From: an uncultured Lachnospiraceae bacterium
Lineage (GTDB): Bacteria; Bacillota; Clostridia; Lachnospirales; Lachnospiraceae
Length of the DNA: 64,000 nt
Assembly (NCBI GenBank): GCA_948470335.1
Contig: CAOKOL010000006.1
Location: 1-64,000, forward strand
Direction of reading: 5' to 3'
Position numbers and translations under genes: made by a program. The stretch's first letter is position 1. Each line of letters starts with the position of its first letter. Shown here one piece after another: positions 1 through 7,501 of this stretch. The notes beneath the pieces are model-generated. The model was not told the DNA's origin. It did no database searches and saw nothing but the letters and a program-made list of their open reading frames with translations.

Positions 1-159
1 ATACAAAGGCATGATGCCGTGCTGTTGGATGCCATTAGTAAGATGGGCGGTATAAATCCGCTACAGACAGGTGTACTGCTGGAAGAACAGATGGAAGCAC
101 AGCTTCCGGAAGTAAGCGGAGAGGTTCCGGAAGGAGCATTGGATTTTTTGAATCAGTGA
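1..159 (+). CDS. 3' end of an unidentified protein (partial)
   Basis: An open frame enters from the left edge and ends with TGA at 157-159, giving 52 C-terminal residues that finish in ALDFLNQ. The tail is acidic and rich in Glu, Leu and Gly. I do not recognise the family. Its codon use fits the mobile element that follows, so it probably belongs to that element. The first palindromic repeat begins 12 bp after its stop codon. Confidence 0.55.
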   Translation: MQRHDAVLLDAISKMGGINPLQTGVLLEEQMEAQLPEVSGEVPEGALDFLNQ

Positions 160-171
160 TGGGGTGGACCG

Positions 172-297
172 TTTGCTGCAAAATTGTAGCAAACGGTTGT
201 TGCTGCTGTAAATTTGTAGCAGACATATCATGACTTCCATATTATTTTGCTATGGATTTACAGCAGATCATTGTGTTTGCTATAGATTTGCAGCGGA
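172..297. repeat. Array 1 of four palindromic repeats (30/44/30 bp spacing)
   Basis: Four copies of a 20-22 bp imperfect palindrome, roughly TTTGCTRYAAATTTGTAGCARA, lie at about 172-193, 203-222, 246-267 and 276-297. The shared TGCT begins at 174, 204, 248 and 278, so the spacing is 30, 44 and 30 bp, near whole helical turns. The same motif with the same spacing recurs at 13655-13755. The regularity suggests binding sites for an element-encoded protein, for example an initiator, partition protein or repressor; that role is inferred. The remainder of the gap 160-463 holds nothing else I can name. Confidence 0.75.
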
Positions 298-463
298 AAT
301 TAGGACAGAAATTATAATTTTATTTTGGACTGTTAAAACAGGAGGGTTTCTGATAAAATATTATTATAGATATAGGGAACCACGAAAAAACAAGGGGGAT
401 TCAGAATATCTGTTTATATCCTATAAGCCCCAGTGAATGAGACAGAAAGGGGAATGAATTATT

Positions 464-1258
464 ATGTATGAATTAGGAAAAGAAATAAAATGGGAAGAAA
501 TTGGGATTTCCAATGATTTCCTGTTTGGAAGGGTAATGCAAAACCCGAAGCTGTGTAAAAAATTGTTAGAGACGATTTTAGAAATTGAGATCGAGCGGAT
601 CGAATATCCGGAAGGACAGAAGGTTATCAATCTGGAAAAAGACGCTAAAAGTGTGAGGCTGGATATTTTTGTACGGGACGAGAAGCAGTCCGTTTACGAC
701 ATTGAAATGCAAGCATGTTCAAGCACAGAACTTCCTAAAAGATCGAGATATTATACGGCGATGCTGGATTTGGATATGCTGGATAAGGGAGTAAGCTACA
801 AGGAATTGAAACACAGCTTTGTAATATTTATCTGTACATTTGACGCATTTGATAAAGAACGTTATTGTTATACATTTGAAAATATGTGCCATGAGGAAAA
901 AGGGATGCGCCTGGATGATGGAACGACGAAGATATTCTTAAATGCGTTAGGGACAAAAGGGGATGTAAGCCCTGAATTGAAAGCATTCCTGGGATATGTA
1001 GCCGGAAACAAAAGCGATGATGTGTTTGTAAAGGAACTGGATGCGGAAGTAGCAAAAGTAAGGGTAAGCAAAGAATGGAGGCGAGAATATATGACATTGT
1101 TAATGAGAGACCGGGAAAATGTTGAGAAAGGGGAGAAATTACTTGCGAAGTTAATGGAATATTTGCTGTCCGACGGGCGCATCAATGATGCAAAGCTGGC
1201 TGCTATTGATGAAAACGTGCGTAATCAGCTATATGAGGAATATGGACTAAAAGAATGA
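464..1258 (+). CDS. Rpn-family PD-(D/E)xK nuclease / putative transposase
   Basis: 264 residues, the usual size for the Rpn (recombination-promoting nuclease, PDDEXK_2) family of transposase-like proteins in Clostridia. The N-terminal NDFLFGRVMQNPKLCKKLLE segment is typical. The nuclease core is visible as LDIFVRD around D67 followed by YDIEMQ with E81 and Q83, the D...ExQ version of the catalytic motif. Known family members cleave DNA and stimulate RecA-independent recombination; some have been linked to phage defence. The start is supported by a GA-rich ribosome site (gaaaggggaa) upstream. It stands alone, with palindromic repeats 170 bp upstream. The family call is firm; the biological role here is not known. 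Confidence 0.85.
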   Translation: MYELGKEIKWEEIGISNDFLFGRVMQNPKLCKKLLETILEIEIERIEYPEGQKVINLEKDAKSVRLDIFVRDEKQSVYDIEMQACSSTELPKRSRYYTAMLDLDMLDKGVSYKELKHSFVIFICTFDAFDKERYCYTFENMCHEEKGMRLDDGTTKIFLNALGTKGDVSPELKAFLGYVAGNKSDDVFVKELDAEVAKVRVSKEWRREYMTLLMRDRENVEKGEKLLAKLMEYLLSDGRINDAKLAAIDENVRNQLYEEYGLKE

Positions 1259-1407
1259 TAATGAGAAAACTGGATTTTTGATGTGGCCACATATACGTGG
1301 GATAATGAATGGCGCCGTTGAATAGATTTGTAGATGTATCGTATCATGAATATAAGGAATATGAAGACACTATTAATAATACAATAATTTCCCAAATATA
1401 AGAAGTG

Positions 1408-1443
1408 TGGGTGATCGAAAACATGTTGTTATTCGACCACCCA
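1408..1443. other. Hairpin in the gap after the Rpn gene
   Basis: An inverted repeat of 12 bp with one mismatch (arms 1408-1419 and 1432-1443, loop 12 nt) lies in the 300 bp between the Rpn gene and the lipoprotein gene. No clean T-run follows, so it is a weak terminator at best and could be an operator. The rest of 1259-1559 is AT-rich and shows nothing else, apart from the strong ribosome site (gggggg around 1546) before the next gene. Confidence 0.4.
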
Positions 1444-1559
1444 TTATAAGAGAATTGGTTCGTTTTATTTTTCCCTTTGTTAAACGTCAAAAATGGTTTA
1501 GCATTACAAAAATATTGTGAAAATTATAGAAACTATATTTATTTGGGGGGGATATACAT

Positions 1560-2849
1560 ATGAAGCAAAAACGTTTAACCTGTTTTTTGGTACTGTCATT
1601 TGTAATATTTTCTCTATTCGGATGTTCCGGGGATGTGGCAAATACAACATTTGAACAGACGAATGAGATTATATTCGAAACAACATCAGTAGAAGCTACA
1701 ATGATGGAGCCGGAATCCATCCTGCCTGAAACAGAAAATTCTACAATATATGACACGGAAGAAGAAACAACCACTTCGCCGGAACCAGTATTCCAGGAAC
1801 TTACGGTTCATTTCATTGATGTAGGCCAGGGGGATTGCACTTTGATTATTTGCGGCGATGAAACAATGCTAATTGACGCAGGGGACAATAACCAGGGTAC
1901 AAAGATCCAGAACTATCTTCAACATGAAGGCATCAGTAAATTAAAATATGTAGTTTGTACACATCCGGATGCTGACCATATTGGCGGTATGGATGTTATA
2001 TTGTATAAATTTGACTGTGAAACCATATTTATGACTGATGAGGAAAAAGATACCGCCACATACAGAGACGTTATTGATACTTTAGAAAATAAGATATATA
2101 AAAAGACGTTACCTGTAGTGGGAGAACAATACCGGCTGGGGGATGCGGAATTTACCATTTTGGCTCCTTCGCAAATGCGTGAAGATAGCAATAATAATTC
2201 TGTTGCGCTGATGATGACCCATGGGAAAAACACGTTTCTTTTTACTGGTGATGCGGAAGAAGATGAAGAATCGGATATAGTAAAACTTGATCTGCCTGCT
2301 GGCATAGATGTTTATAAAACGGGACATCATGGAAGTAAAAGTTCCTCATCAGAAGAATTATTGAATGCGATTACGCCGAAATATGCTGTGATAAGCTGTG
2401 GAGAGGGAAATAAGTATGGACATCCCCATGCGCAGACGTTAAATAATTTCAGAATGATGGGAATACAAGTTTTCAGGACTGATGAGCAGGGCACTATCGT
2501 AGCGTCCAGTAATGGGAAGGAAATTACATGGAATTGCAGCCCATCTACAAGCTGGATCGCAGGAGAACCTGTAGGTACCAAAGAAGAATCGTCAGAGCCA
2601 GCACCGGAGTCTGAGGCTACGCAGCAAACTGAAACACAAGCGGCTATAGATGTGCCTCCGACAGTGGTAGAAGAAACAAATCCTCCAGCATCGGTTACAT
2701 ATATTTGTAATATGAACACCAAAAAATTCCACTATCCTATATGCTCAAGTGTTGACCAAATGAAAGAAACGAATAAATTGGAGGTCAATCTGTCAAGGGA
2801 TGAGGTAATTGCACAGGGATATGTTCCTTGCAAAAGATGTAATCCGTAA
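1560..2849 (+). CDS. ComEC/Rec2-like metallo-beta-lactamase-fold lipoprotein
   Basis: 429 residues. A lipoprotein signal peptide ends in LFGC (C22), so the protein is probably anchored on the outer face of the membrane. After a Thr/Glu-rich linker (23-78), the metallo-hydrolase domain runs from about 80 to 330: HFIDVGQGDC at 84-93, the metal-binding THPDADH at 134-140, then a GDA motif and GHHGS, as in the soluble domain of ComEC. A Ser/Glu/Thr-rich linker leads to a C-terminal cysteine module (about 378-429) ending YVPCKRCNP, a small zinc-binding type common at the end of secreted clostridial nuclease-like proteins. Substrate is unknown; cleavage of extracellular DNA or cyclic dinucleotides is plausible from the family. 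It is monocistronic, with a terminator downstream. Confidence 0.85.
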   Translation: MKQKRLTCFLVLSFVIFSLFGCSGDVANTTFEQTNEIIFETTSVEATMMEPESILPETENSTIYDTEEETTTSPEPVFQELTVHFIDVGQGDCTLIICGDETMLIDAGDNNQGTKIQNYLQHEGISKLKYVVCTHPDADHIGGMDVILYKFDCETIFMTDEEKDTATYRDVIDTLENKIYKKTLPVVGEQYRLGDAEFTILAPSQMREDSNNNSVALMMTHGKNTFLFTGDAEEDEESDIVKLDLPAGIDVYKTGHHGSKSSSSEELLNAITPKYAVISCGEGNKYGHPHAQTLNNFRMMGIQVFRTDEQGTIVASSNGKEITWNCSPSTSWIAGEPVGTKEESSEPAPESEATQQTETQAAIDVPPTVVEETNPPASVTYICNMNTKKFHYPICSSVDQMKETNKLEVNLSRDEVIAQGYVPCKRCNP

Positions 2850-2944
2850 GTGGGAAATACCAAATGGATTTTATATTGTAAAAGCCAATGTTGGTTTTAA
2901 GTCCTTTTAAGAGCCTTGAGTATTGAATTCTAATTATGCTAAAT

Positions 2945-3003
2945 AAAGGGAACTTTAAATTTGGAGTTTTTGCCGGATTTTATAAAGTTCCCCTTATTTT
3001 TTT
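2945..3003 (+). terminator. Probable Rho-independent terminator after the lipoprotein gene
   Basis: Arms 2946-2957 (aagggaacttta) and 2983-2995 (taaagttcccctt, one bulged base) are followed by a T-rich run to about 3003. It lies 95 bp after the stop at 2849. The rest of 2850-3152 shows no gene I can support. Confidence 0.65.
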
Positions 3004-3152
3004 ATAAAAAATATACATTATCAAAGCTTGTTCTAAGAGAGTGGAAGCCCATTACTAAATTGGTGTAATGTATCGGCATATTGTCGATTTTGAGCATGAT
3101 TTAGTCATTCTTTTCTTTTGTCCGCATCTGATATAAAATATATCATGAGTAG

Positions 3153-3338
3153 CTATTCTAAATTACTTTCCATTAATATGAATTTTTTCAGGGCAATTCT
3201 GGGTATTTTCCACACCTTTCCTATACGAAATGCTTTTATCTTTCCGTTATTTAATAACGTGTATGCGGCATTACGTCCGATGTTTAGCATTTCACATAGT
3301 TCTTCCACGGTTATTAGCTCATTTATATCGTGTTCCAT
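3153..3338 (-). CDS. Excisionase-like helix-turn-helix protein
   Basis: 61 residues of the excisionase (Xis/MerR-like) DNA-binding type: LITVEELCEMLNIGRNAAYT is a winged-helix recognition segment, followed by KAFRIGKVWKIPRIALKKF. An AGGAGG ribosome site lies about 9 nt before the ATG on the minus strand. Such small proteins usually help excise integrated elements or regulate transfer genes. It sits beside the mobilisation region and 20 kb from the serine recombinase, so a role in mobilisation control is as likely as a role in excision. The family is clear; the partner is not. Confidence 0.8.
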   Translation of the reverse strand: MEHDINELITVEELCEMLNIGRNAAYTLLNNGKIKAFRIGKVWKIPRIALKKFILMESNLE

Positions 3339-3532
3339 GATGAATATACCTCCTTTATTATAAAGTTGATTTTATGGATATGTTAAAGACGGTATTTTCT
3401 ATTGCGACGTAAAAACTTATTTTCATCTAACATAATCGTAAAAACAAAAAGAAAGAAAAAGTGGTAAATAGGAGGATATAGATAATCATAGATAATGAAG
3501 ATAAAATAAATAATGTAAGACCTTGTGCGTAT

Positions 3533-3595
3533 TTATTAAAATAATATCGCCGATATTAGTGTCCTGTACTAATATCGGCGATATTATTTTAATAA
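3533..3595. other. Perfect 28-bp inverted repeat, probable oriT core
   Basis: Arms 3533-3560 and 3568-3595 are exact reverse complements over 28 bp with a 7-nt loop (gtcctgt). Each arm contains its own short palindrome (atatcgccgatat). It lies 200 bp upstream of the mobC-like and relaxase genes and is followed by direct repeats, the usual layout of an origin of transfer. It has no T-run, so it is not a typical terminator. The oriT role is an inference from position; no nick site was recognised by sequence. Confidence 0.65.
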
Positions 3596-3607
3596 GTAAT
3601 GATCTAT

Positions 3608-3762
3608 AATCTTAAGATAGTATATCTAAAGTGTTTTATATTATAAGATTAAAATAGTTATTACTAATGAAATATCTTAAAATAGTATATCTAATATCTA
3701 ATGCATATTATAAAACTAAAATAGTTATTACAAATGAATACAGTATTACGCTATATTCATTT
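3608..3762. repeat. Two ~64-bp direct repeats plus a 9-bp inverted repeat upstream of mobC
   Basis: Copy A (3608-3670) and copy B (3674-3737) share atcttaaRatagtatatct and actaaaatagttattac blocks, with a period of 65 bp. An inverted repeat follows (aaatgaata at 3732-3740, tattcattt at 3754-3762), ending 16 bp before the AGGAGG site of the mobC-like gene. These are good candidates for relaxosome or autoregulator binding sites within oriT. No gene lies in 3339-3792. Confidence 0.6.
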
Positions 3763-3792
3763 GATAATTGATATTAAGGAGGAATAATTTAT

Positions 3793-4104
3793 ATGCTAAG
3801 AAGGAGAATGTCTGAATCAAACAAACAAACGGAAAAGATTACTATACGTTGTACACCTGAACTGAAAAAGCGTATAGAATCTAAAGCGAAGCAATTCGGA
3901 CAAAGGCCAAGCGAATTTGTCAGAGATCAAGCTGAGACTGGATTGCAGAGAAAAACAAAATGGGATAGAAAAAAAGTTGCTGCTTTAGTAGAAAATCAGG
4001 AAAACTTAAATCGTATGTTTGAAAGCCTGAACTCTGATCAAAATGATTTGAAAGAAAAATTGATAGAATATTCGGAAGGAGAATTAGCGTTATGGGAGCA
4101 TTAG
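3793..4104 (+). CDS. MobC-like relaxosome accessory protein
   Basis: 103 residues. The N-terminal half (KITIRCTPELKKRIESKAKQ) is a ribbon-helix-helix DNA-binding motif of the CopG/MobC type. The C-terminal half is a charged helix, probably for dimerisation. AGGAGG at 3778-3783 supports the ATG at 3793; an ATG at 3808 is a second option. It overlaps the relaxase gene by 13 bp, so the two are translationally coupled. MobC-type proteins bind oriT and help the relaxase open the DNA strands. The large repeats directly upstream are the likely binding sites. Confidence 0.8.
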   Translation: MLRRRMSESNKQTEKITIRCTPELKKRIESKAKQFGQRPSEFVRDQAETGLQRKTKWDRKKVAALVENQENLNRMFESLNSDQNDLKEKLIEYSEGELALWEH

Positions 4105-4733
4105 GAATACCATCTAATAAAAACAGTATGCCATTTAGGAATGATGTATATTTCAAATATAAAAGCGGTCATTTTACAAATGTGGATGCCGTGGAAAACC
4201 TTATTTGCTATATTACAAGAAGCAGAAAGAATGAAACCCGATTGGATAGTTTGAAAGCAGTTGGTGGAGCGGGAGTTGCGTATTATCTAGGATCGGAGGC
4301 AATCATACAGCAGATCCGTTTTGTCCAAAATGTATATGGGATTGATATCAGGGGAGGCAGAAGGATGTATCATGAAGTATTTAACCTTTTGGAAGATGAA
4401 GTAGAGTGTTTTAAATGGAATAAAGAAGAAGCATTGTGGAGTATAGGAATGGAATGCTGCCAGGTTTATTTTCAGCAGGGATTTCAAGCCGTGTTTGCGG
4501 TACATTGGGAACCTAATAAACACTGGCATTTTCACTTTGCTGTAAATACAATCAATTTTCATACCGGGAGGAAATGGCATACGAATATGGCAGAGATACA
4601 TAGGAGAGCAGAATTATTTAATCAGATACTGGATAAATATCAGAGAATAGAAATGAGTAAAAGAATAGTTCCTATTAGTTTTATAGGTGATGAAGAAGAT
4701 AGTATGGATGAAATAGACAGACTATGTGAATAA
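4092..4733 (+). CDS. MOBP-type relaxase (mobilisation nuclease)
   Basis: 213 residues. The three-histidine metal-binding motif of the relaxase/mobilisation nuclease family is clear: H138, then KHWHFHFAVN with H144, H146 and H148. The N-terminal VENLICYITRSRKNE carries the Tyr (Y40) in the position expected for the catalytic residue. It would nick one strand at oriT and stay attached to the 5' end during transfer. The protein is only the relaxase domain, with no helicase or primase extension, as in small mobilisable elements. No type IV secretion genes appear in the window; they may lie to the left or be supplied by another element. Confidence 0.88.
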   Translation: MGALGIPSNKNSMPFRNDVYFKYKSGHFTNVDAVENLICYITRSRKNETRLDSLKAVGGAGVAYYLGSEAIIQQIRFVQNVYGIDIRGGRRMYHEVFNLLEDEVECFKWNKEEALWSIGMECCQVYFQQGFQAVFAVHWEPNKHWHFHFAVNTINFHTGRKWHTNMAEIHRRAELFNQILDKYQRIEMSKRIVPISFIGDEEDSMDEIDRLCE

Positions 4734-4817
4734 AAATAATGTATATTGAAAAATGAGCTTATCCAGTCATTTTGGAATCTTATATATGCCTAAGATGGGT
4801 ATAATGGCAGAATATAA

Positions 4818-4870
4818 ATAAAATATCCGCCATCATAGAACTAAACAGCTAAGGATGGTGGATATTTTAT
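4818..4870. terminator. Bidirectional terminator between relaxase and XRE regulator
   Basis: Arms 4818-4834 and 4854-4870 pair over 17 bp with a single G-T wobble and carry A/T-rich ends (ataaaatatcc / ggatattttat). The hairpin lies between the convergent ends of the relaxase (4733) and the minus-strand regulator (4924), which fits termination from both sides. Confidence 0.7.
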
Positions 4871-4923
4871 GTACATTAAAAAGTATTTTAAGTGCCTTGC
4901 AGAGATAGTGAATCGGATAAGGA

Positions 4924-5262
4924 TTATATCTGCTCAATGACAGAGGCAATAGCTTTTATAAGCGTAAGATATTTCAAAAATTGTTCCTGGTTTAATGTCC
5001 TTTGGAGTCCTTTAAGAAAGTCCCCTATTTCATCAAGTTCATTGGTGTTGTCACCGAATAGAAGAAAATCAGCCGAAATATTTAGGCCTCTGGTTATTTT
5101 GACCAGTGTTTCCAGGCTCATTTTTTTATCACCGCGTTCGATATTGCCATAATATGCGCTGGTAATATCGCATATTTCCGAGGCTTTTTCCTGTGTAAGA
5201 TATTGTTTTTTACGTGTTTTACGGATTCGCTCGCCGATTTCAATATAATCAATATTTCCCAT
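4924..5262 (-). CDS. XRE-family transcriptional regulator
   Basis: 112 residues. The Cro/C1-type helix-turn-helix is at residues about 8-62 (IGERIRKTRKKQYLTQEKAS, then SAYYGNIERGDKKMSLETL). The C-terminal half is helical and probably dimerises. It is a phage/ICE-type repressor, read away from the second XRE gene, with which it shares orientation. A 15-bp inverted repeat lies in the space upstream (5428-5465). It probably controls the mobilisation or excision genes nearby; targets are not shown by the sequence. Confidence 0.85.
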   Translation of the reverse strand: MGNIDYIEIGERIRKTRKKQYLTQEKASEICDITSAYYGNIERGDKKMSLETLVKITRGLNISADFLLFGDNTNELDEIGDFLKGLQRTLNQEQFLKYLTLIKAIASVIEQI

Positions 5263-5427
5263 AAAAGACCTCCATGGCTCATTTTTACAAAGCAGAGCCC
5301 GAAAATCAATAAACTATTGGGATATATTTTTAGTTGTCTATAAGCATTATTTGTGATATGATTATAAGGAAGAATTTGAAAATTTTAAAAGGTTATTATG
5401 GAATTGTATATGATATTGTCTACAAAA

Positions 5428-5465
5428 TATATGCCGTAAAACGGTTAAATGTTTTACGGCATATA
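5428..5465. other. Perfect 15-bp inverted repeat between two XRE genes
   Basis: Arms 5428-5442 and 5451-5465 (tatatgccgtaaaac / gttttacggcatata) pair perfectly around an 8-nt loop. On the minus strand the hairpin is followed by TTTTGT, so it may terminate the 5514-5813 gene; as a symmetric site upstream of the 4924-5262 gene it could also be an operator. Confidence 0.6.
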
Positions 5466-5513
5466 AATAGAGATATGAGATATTATGTGTTTGTTTGTAT
5501 AAAATATAAAAAT

Positions 5514-5813
5514 TTACAGACTTTTTAAGAAGTTTAAAAGATATTTTTGCTGTTCTGATTCGAGACGGTTCCATTCGTGCAATAATTCCATTTCGGCCTT
5601 TTTAGAAACAATACTGTCATTTTCTGAAAAAAACTGCGCAAGGGATAGTCCAAAAGCATAGCATATTTTTTCGAGGGAAGAAATGGAGGGAAGCATATTC
5701 TTACGATACCAAGATGAGATAGTGGACTGAGGAAGATCTGATTTTTGGGCAAGCTGGTATTCGCTCCAATTCCGTTCTTTTCGGAGGATGGTAATGCGTT
5801 GTAAAATATCCAT
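5514..5813 (-). CDS. XRE-family repressor with probable self-operators
   Basis: 99 residues. The N-terminal helix-turn-helix (ITILRKERNWSEYQLAQKSD, then LPQSTISSWYRKNMLPS) is of the Cro/C1 type. The C-terminus (LHEWNRLESEQQKYLLNFL) is a short helix often found in small clostridial XRE repressors. GGAGG on the minus strand supports the start. Two palindromes sharing ATCGTA/TACGAT half sites lie directly upstream (5842-5910), most likely its own operators. The rearward position next to the WYL-headed cassette suggests it separates mobilisation from cargo regulation. Confidence 0.85.
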   Translation of the reverse strand: MDILQRITILRKERNWSEYQLAQKSDLPQSTISSWYRKNMLPSISSLEKICYAFGLSLAQFFSENDSIVSKKAEMELLHEWNRLESEQQKYLLNFLKSL

Positions 5814-5841
5814 ATGGTCTGGCCTCCTAGGGTATAGTTAA

Positions 5842-5910
5842 ATTTATCGTAATTATATTACGATAAATATTGAATATTAATAATTTATATCGTATAATTA
5901 ATACGATATA
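5842..5910 (-). promoter_or_regulatory. Twin palindromic operators upstream of the XRE repressor gene
   Basis: Palindrome 1 has 12-bp perfect arms at 5842-5853 and 5857-5868 (atttatcgtaat / attacgataaat). Palindrome 2 has 10-bp perfect arms at 5886-5895 and 5901-5910 (tatatcgtat / atacgatata). Both centre on the same ATCGTA half site and are 43 bp apart. This is the layout of paired repressor operators. They sit 29-97 bp upstream of the repressor start at 5813. Confidence 0.7.
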
Positions 5911-6015
5911 TACAATGTTTGTAAAGGAAAATAATGGGATATATTGTCTGCTAATATAGGAGAGCTGTCGGGAAATGTTATATGAGGAGAATAAAGATAA
6001 ACAAATTTTTGAAAA

Positions 6016-6048
6016 GGACATATGTGTGTCCAATCGGTTTGATATAAT
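6016..6048 (+). promoter_or_regulatory. Promoter with embedded palindrome before the WYL regulator gene
   Basis: A consensus -10 (TATAAT, 6043-6048) lies 15 bp before the first ATG. Its upstream part carries no good -35 but has a small palindrome (GGACA at 6016-6020, TGTCC at 6027-6031) where the -35 should be. That arrangement suits a promoter controlled by a bound regulator, perhaps the WYL protein itself. Confidence 0.45.
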
Positions 6049-6062
6049 TAGAAGAACCTTAA

Positions 6063-7070
6063 ATGAAGGGAGCCAAGAGGAGAATGCTGAATAAAAAGGA
6101 CAGACTATTGGCGATTTTTTATCGTGCGATATCAGGGGAAACTCTTTATATTAAGGAACTTGCTGTAGAATATGAGGTTTCTTATAAAACGATTATTAGA
6201 GATTTGGATGTCATCAAATCTTTCTTGGCAGAAAATCAAGTGTTGGTAGGTGGTATGCAGTTGTTGCGCAACGCTGATAAAGGTTATCGGTTAGCGCTTA
6301 TCAATGGATTCTACCCGGAAGAATTACTGACGGTTATAAAGATACTTTTTGGGAGTAGGGTATTAGACAAAAAAACTTTAAATGGGCTGATGAAAAAGCT
6401 TATGTTTTGTGCCAGCGGAAAAGAGATAGTGAGGCTTAGAAATGCCTGTAAGGATGAGATGGAATTTTACAGGCAGGCAGGAAATGATGACAGTGGTACT
6501 TTTATAAAACGTGTATGGGAGTTGGAAAGGCTGATAAAAGAAGGGTGGGAAGTTTCCGTTACATATAAAAGATTGGATGGAAAAATCGTGGAAAGAACCA
6601 TATATCCAATTGCCGTTATCTGTTCCGGCTACTATTTTTATCTCCTTGCATGCAGGGCTGATCAGGAGGATTCGGCGATTATATATTATCGGGTAGACAG
6701 GATTCAATCAGTAAGCAGTTCCGGTCAGCGTGTGACGCTTAATATTACAGAAAGGCAGAAAAAAGAAGCAGCACGTTTGTATACACAAAATATGTTCATG
6801 GGTGAGCAGACGAGGATTCGTTTCCTGTATACAGGCCCTTCCGTAGAAGCGATATTGGACAGGTTCCCGACAGCAAAGATTTTGTGGCAGGATGAGAAGG
6901 GGGCTGAGTTTTCCGCTATGGTGGAATATGGGAGAGGGACGCTGATGAAACTAATGGAACAGGGGAGCTGGGTGAAGGTGCTGGCTCCGGAGAAGGTGGT
7001 GGAGGATATGAGGGAGGAAATGGAGGCGATGCGGGGGATGTATGGGAGAAATTTGGAGAATAAGCAATAG
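6063..7070 (+). CDS. WYL-domain transcriptional regulator
   Basis: 335 residues. An N-terminal DeoR/HTH_11-type winged helix (ELAVEYEVSYKTIIRDLDVI) is followed by a WYL domain from about 155 to 235 (VTYKRLDGKIVERTIYPIAV, then YYFYLLACRADQEDSAIIYY, then RVDRIQ) and a C-terminal WCX domain. WYL proteins sense ligands, often nucleic acid-derived, and commonly control phage-defence loci. The start could be ATG 6063 or ATG 6084; the aagaggag sequence is too close to 6084 to decide. It heads a same-strand cassette that runs to 10438. The family is clear; the link to that cassette is inferred from position. Confidence 0.88.
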   Translation: MKGAKRRMLNKKDRLLAIFYRAISGETLYIKELAVEYEVSYKTIIRDLDVIKSFLAENQVLVGGMQLLRNADKGYRLALINGFYPEELLTVIKILFGSRVLDKKTLNGLMKKLMFCASGKEIVRLRNACKDEMEFYRQAGNDDSGTFIKRVWELERLIKEGWEVSVTYKRLDGKIVERTIYPIAVICSGYYFYLLACRADQEDSAIIYYRVDRIQSVSSSGQRVTLNITERQKKEAARLYTQNMFMGEQTRIRFLYTGPSVEAILDRFPTAKILWQDEKGAEFSAMVEYGRGTLMKLMEQGSWVKVLAPEKVVEDMREEMEAMRGMYGRNLENKQ

Positions 7071-7129
7071 TTTATAATCTGCTATTGCAAAGTATTATAA
7101 ACAAAAATATGAAAAAGGTGAGATGCAAG

Positions 7130-7411
7130 ATGACAACAGCAGTTTTTAGCGAGAGTGAATTAAAAACAGCATTGAAAAGGAAATGTGTAGAGATAGAAAT
7201 TATAGGTAGTTATGCTGATACAGTTATGGACAAATATGGAAGTTATCTTACTGGACGGTCAGTGTCATCTATATGGACAGTGGCAGGCGGTCCTTGCAGC
7301 TTTCTTCTTGCGAATGCATTGGTCTGGCAGCGTGATTTATCACATTATAAGGTTGAGGGTTATCGAAAGGGAGATAATCTTAAAATTAAGAAGAAGAGTT
7401 TTCGTTGGTAA
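7130..7411 (+). CDS. Unknown small protein of the WYL-headed cassette
   Basis: 93 residues from the ATG at 7130, chosen because aaaggtgag lies 8 nt upstream; a start at 7085 has no ribosome site. The sequence has a charged first half (LKTALKRKCVEIEI) and a Gly/Ala-rich hydrophobic stretch (VAGGPCSFLLANALVW, about 56-71) that could be a membrane-inserting or buried helix. No family recognised. It lies 60 bp after the WYL gene and 90 bp before the membrane-associated protein gene, all on the same strand. Confidence 0.6.
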   Translation: MTTAVFSESELKTALKRKCVEIEIIGSYADTVMDKYGSYLTGRSVSSIWTVAGGPCSFLLANALVWQRDLSHYKVEGYRKGDNLKIKKKSFRW

Positions 7412-7501
7412 GTATAGATAGTTACTGAGTTTTTAAAATGTCATATAAATTATGTATAAGCATCAGTATATAATTTAATTGCTAATTGATAGTAAGGAAG
7501 A

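Noticed and set aside
230..436. 68-codon frame over the palindrome array
   Set aside because: It has no ribosome site, starts inside the second and third repeats and has no protein-like composition.
464..1258. Rpn gene as an insertion sequence
   Set aside because: No terminal inverted repeats or target duplication were found around it.
5334..5528. 64-codon frame across the inverted repeat between XRE genes
   Set aside because: It translates the dyad itself and has no ribosome site or family resemblance.
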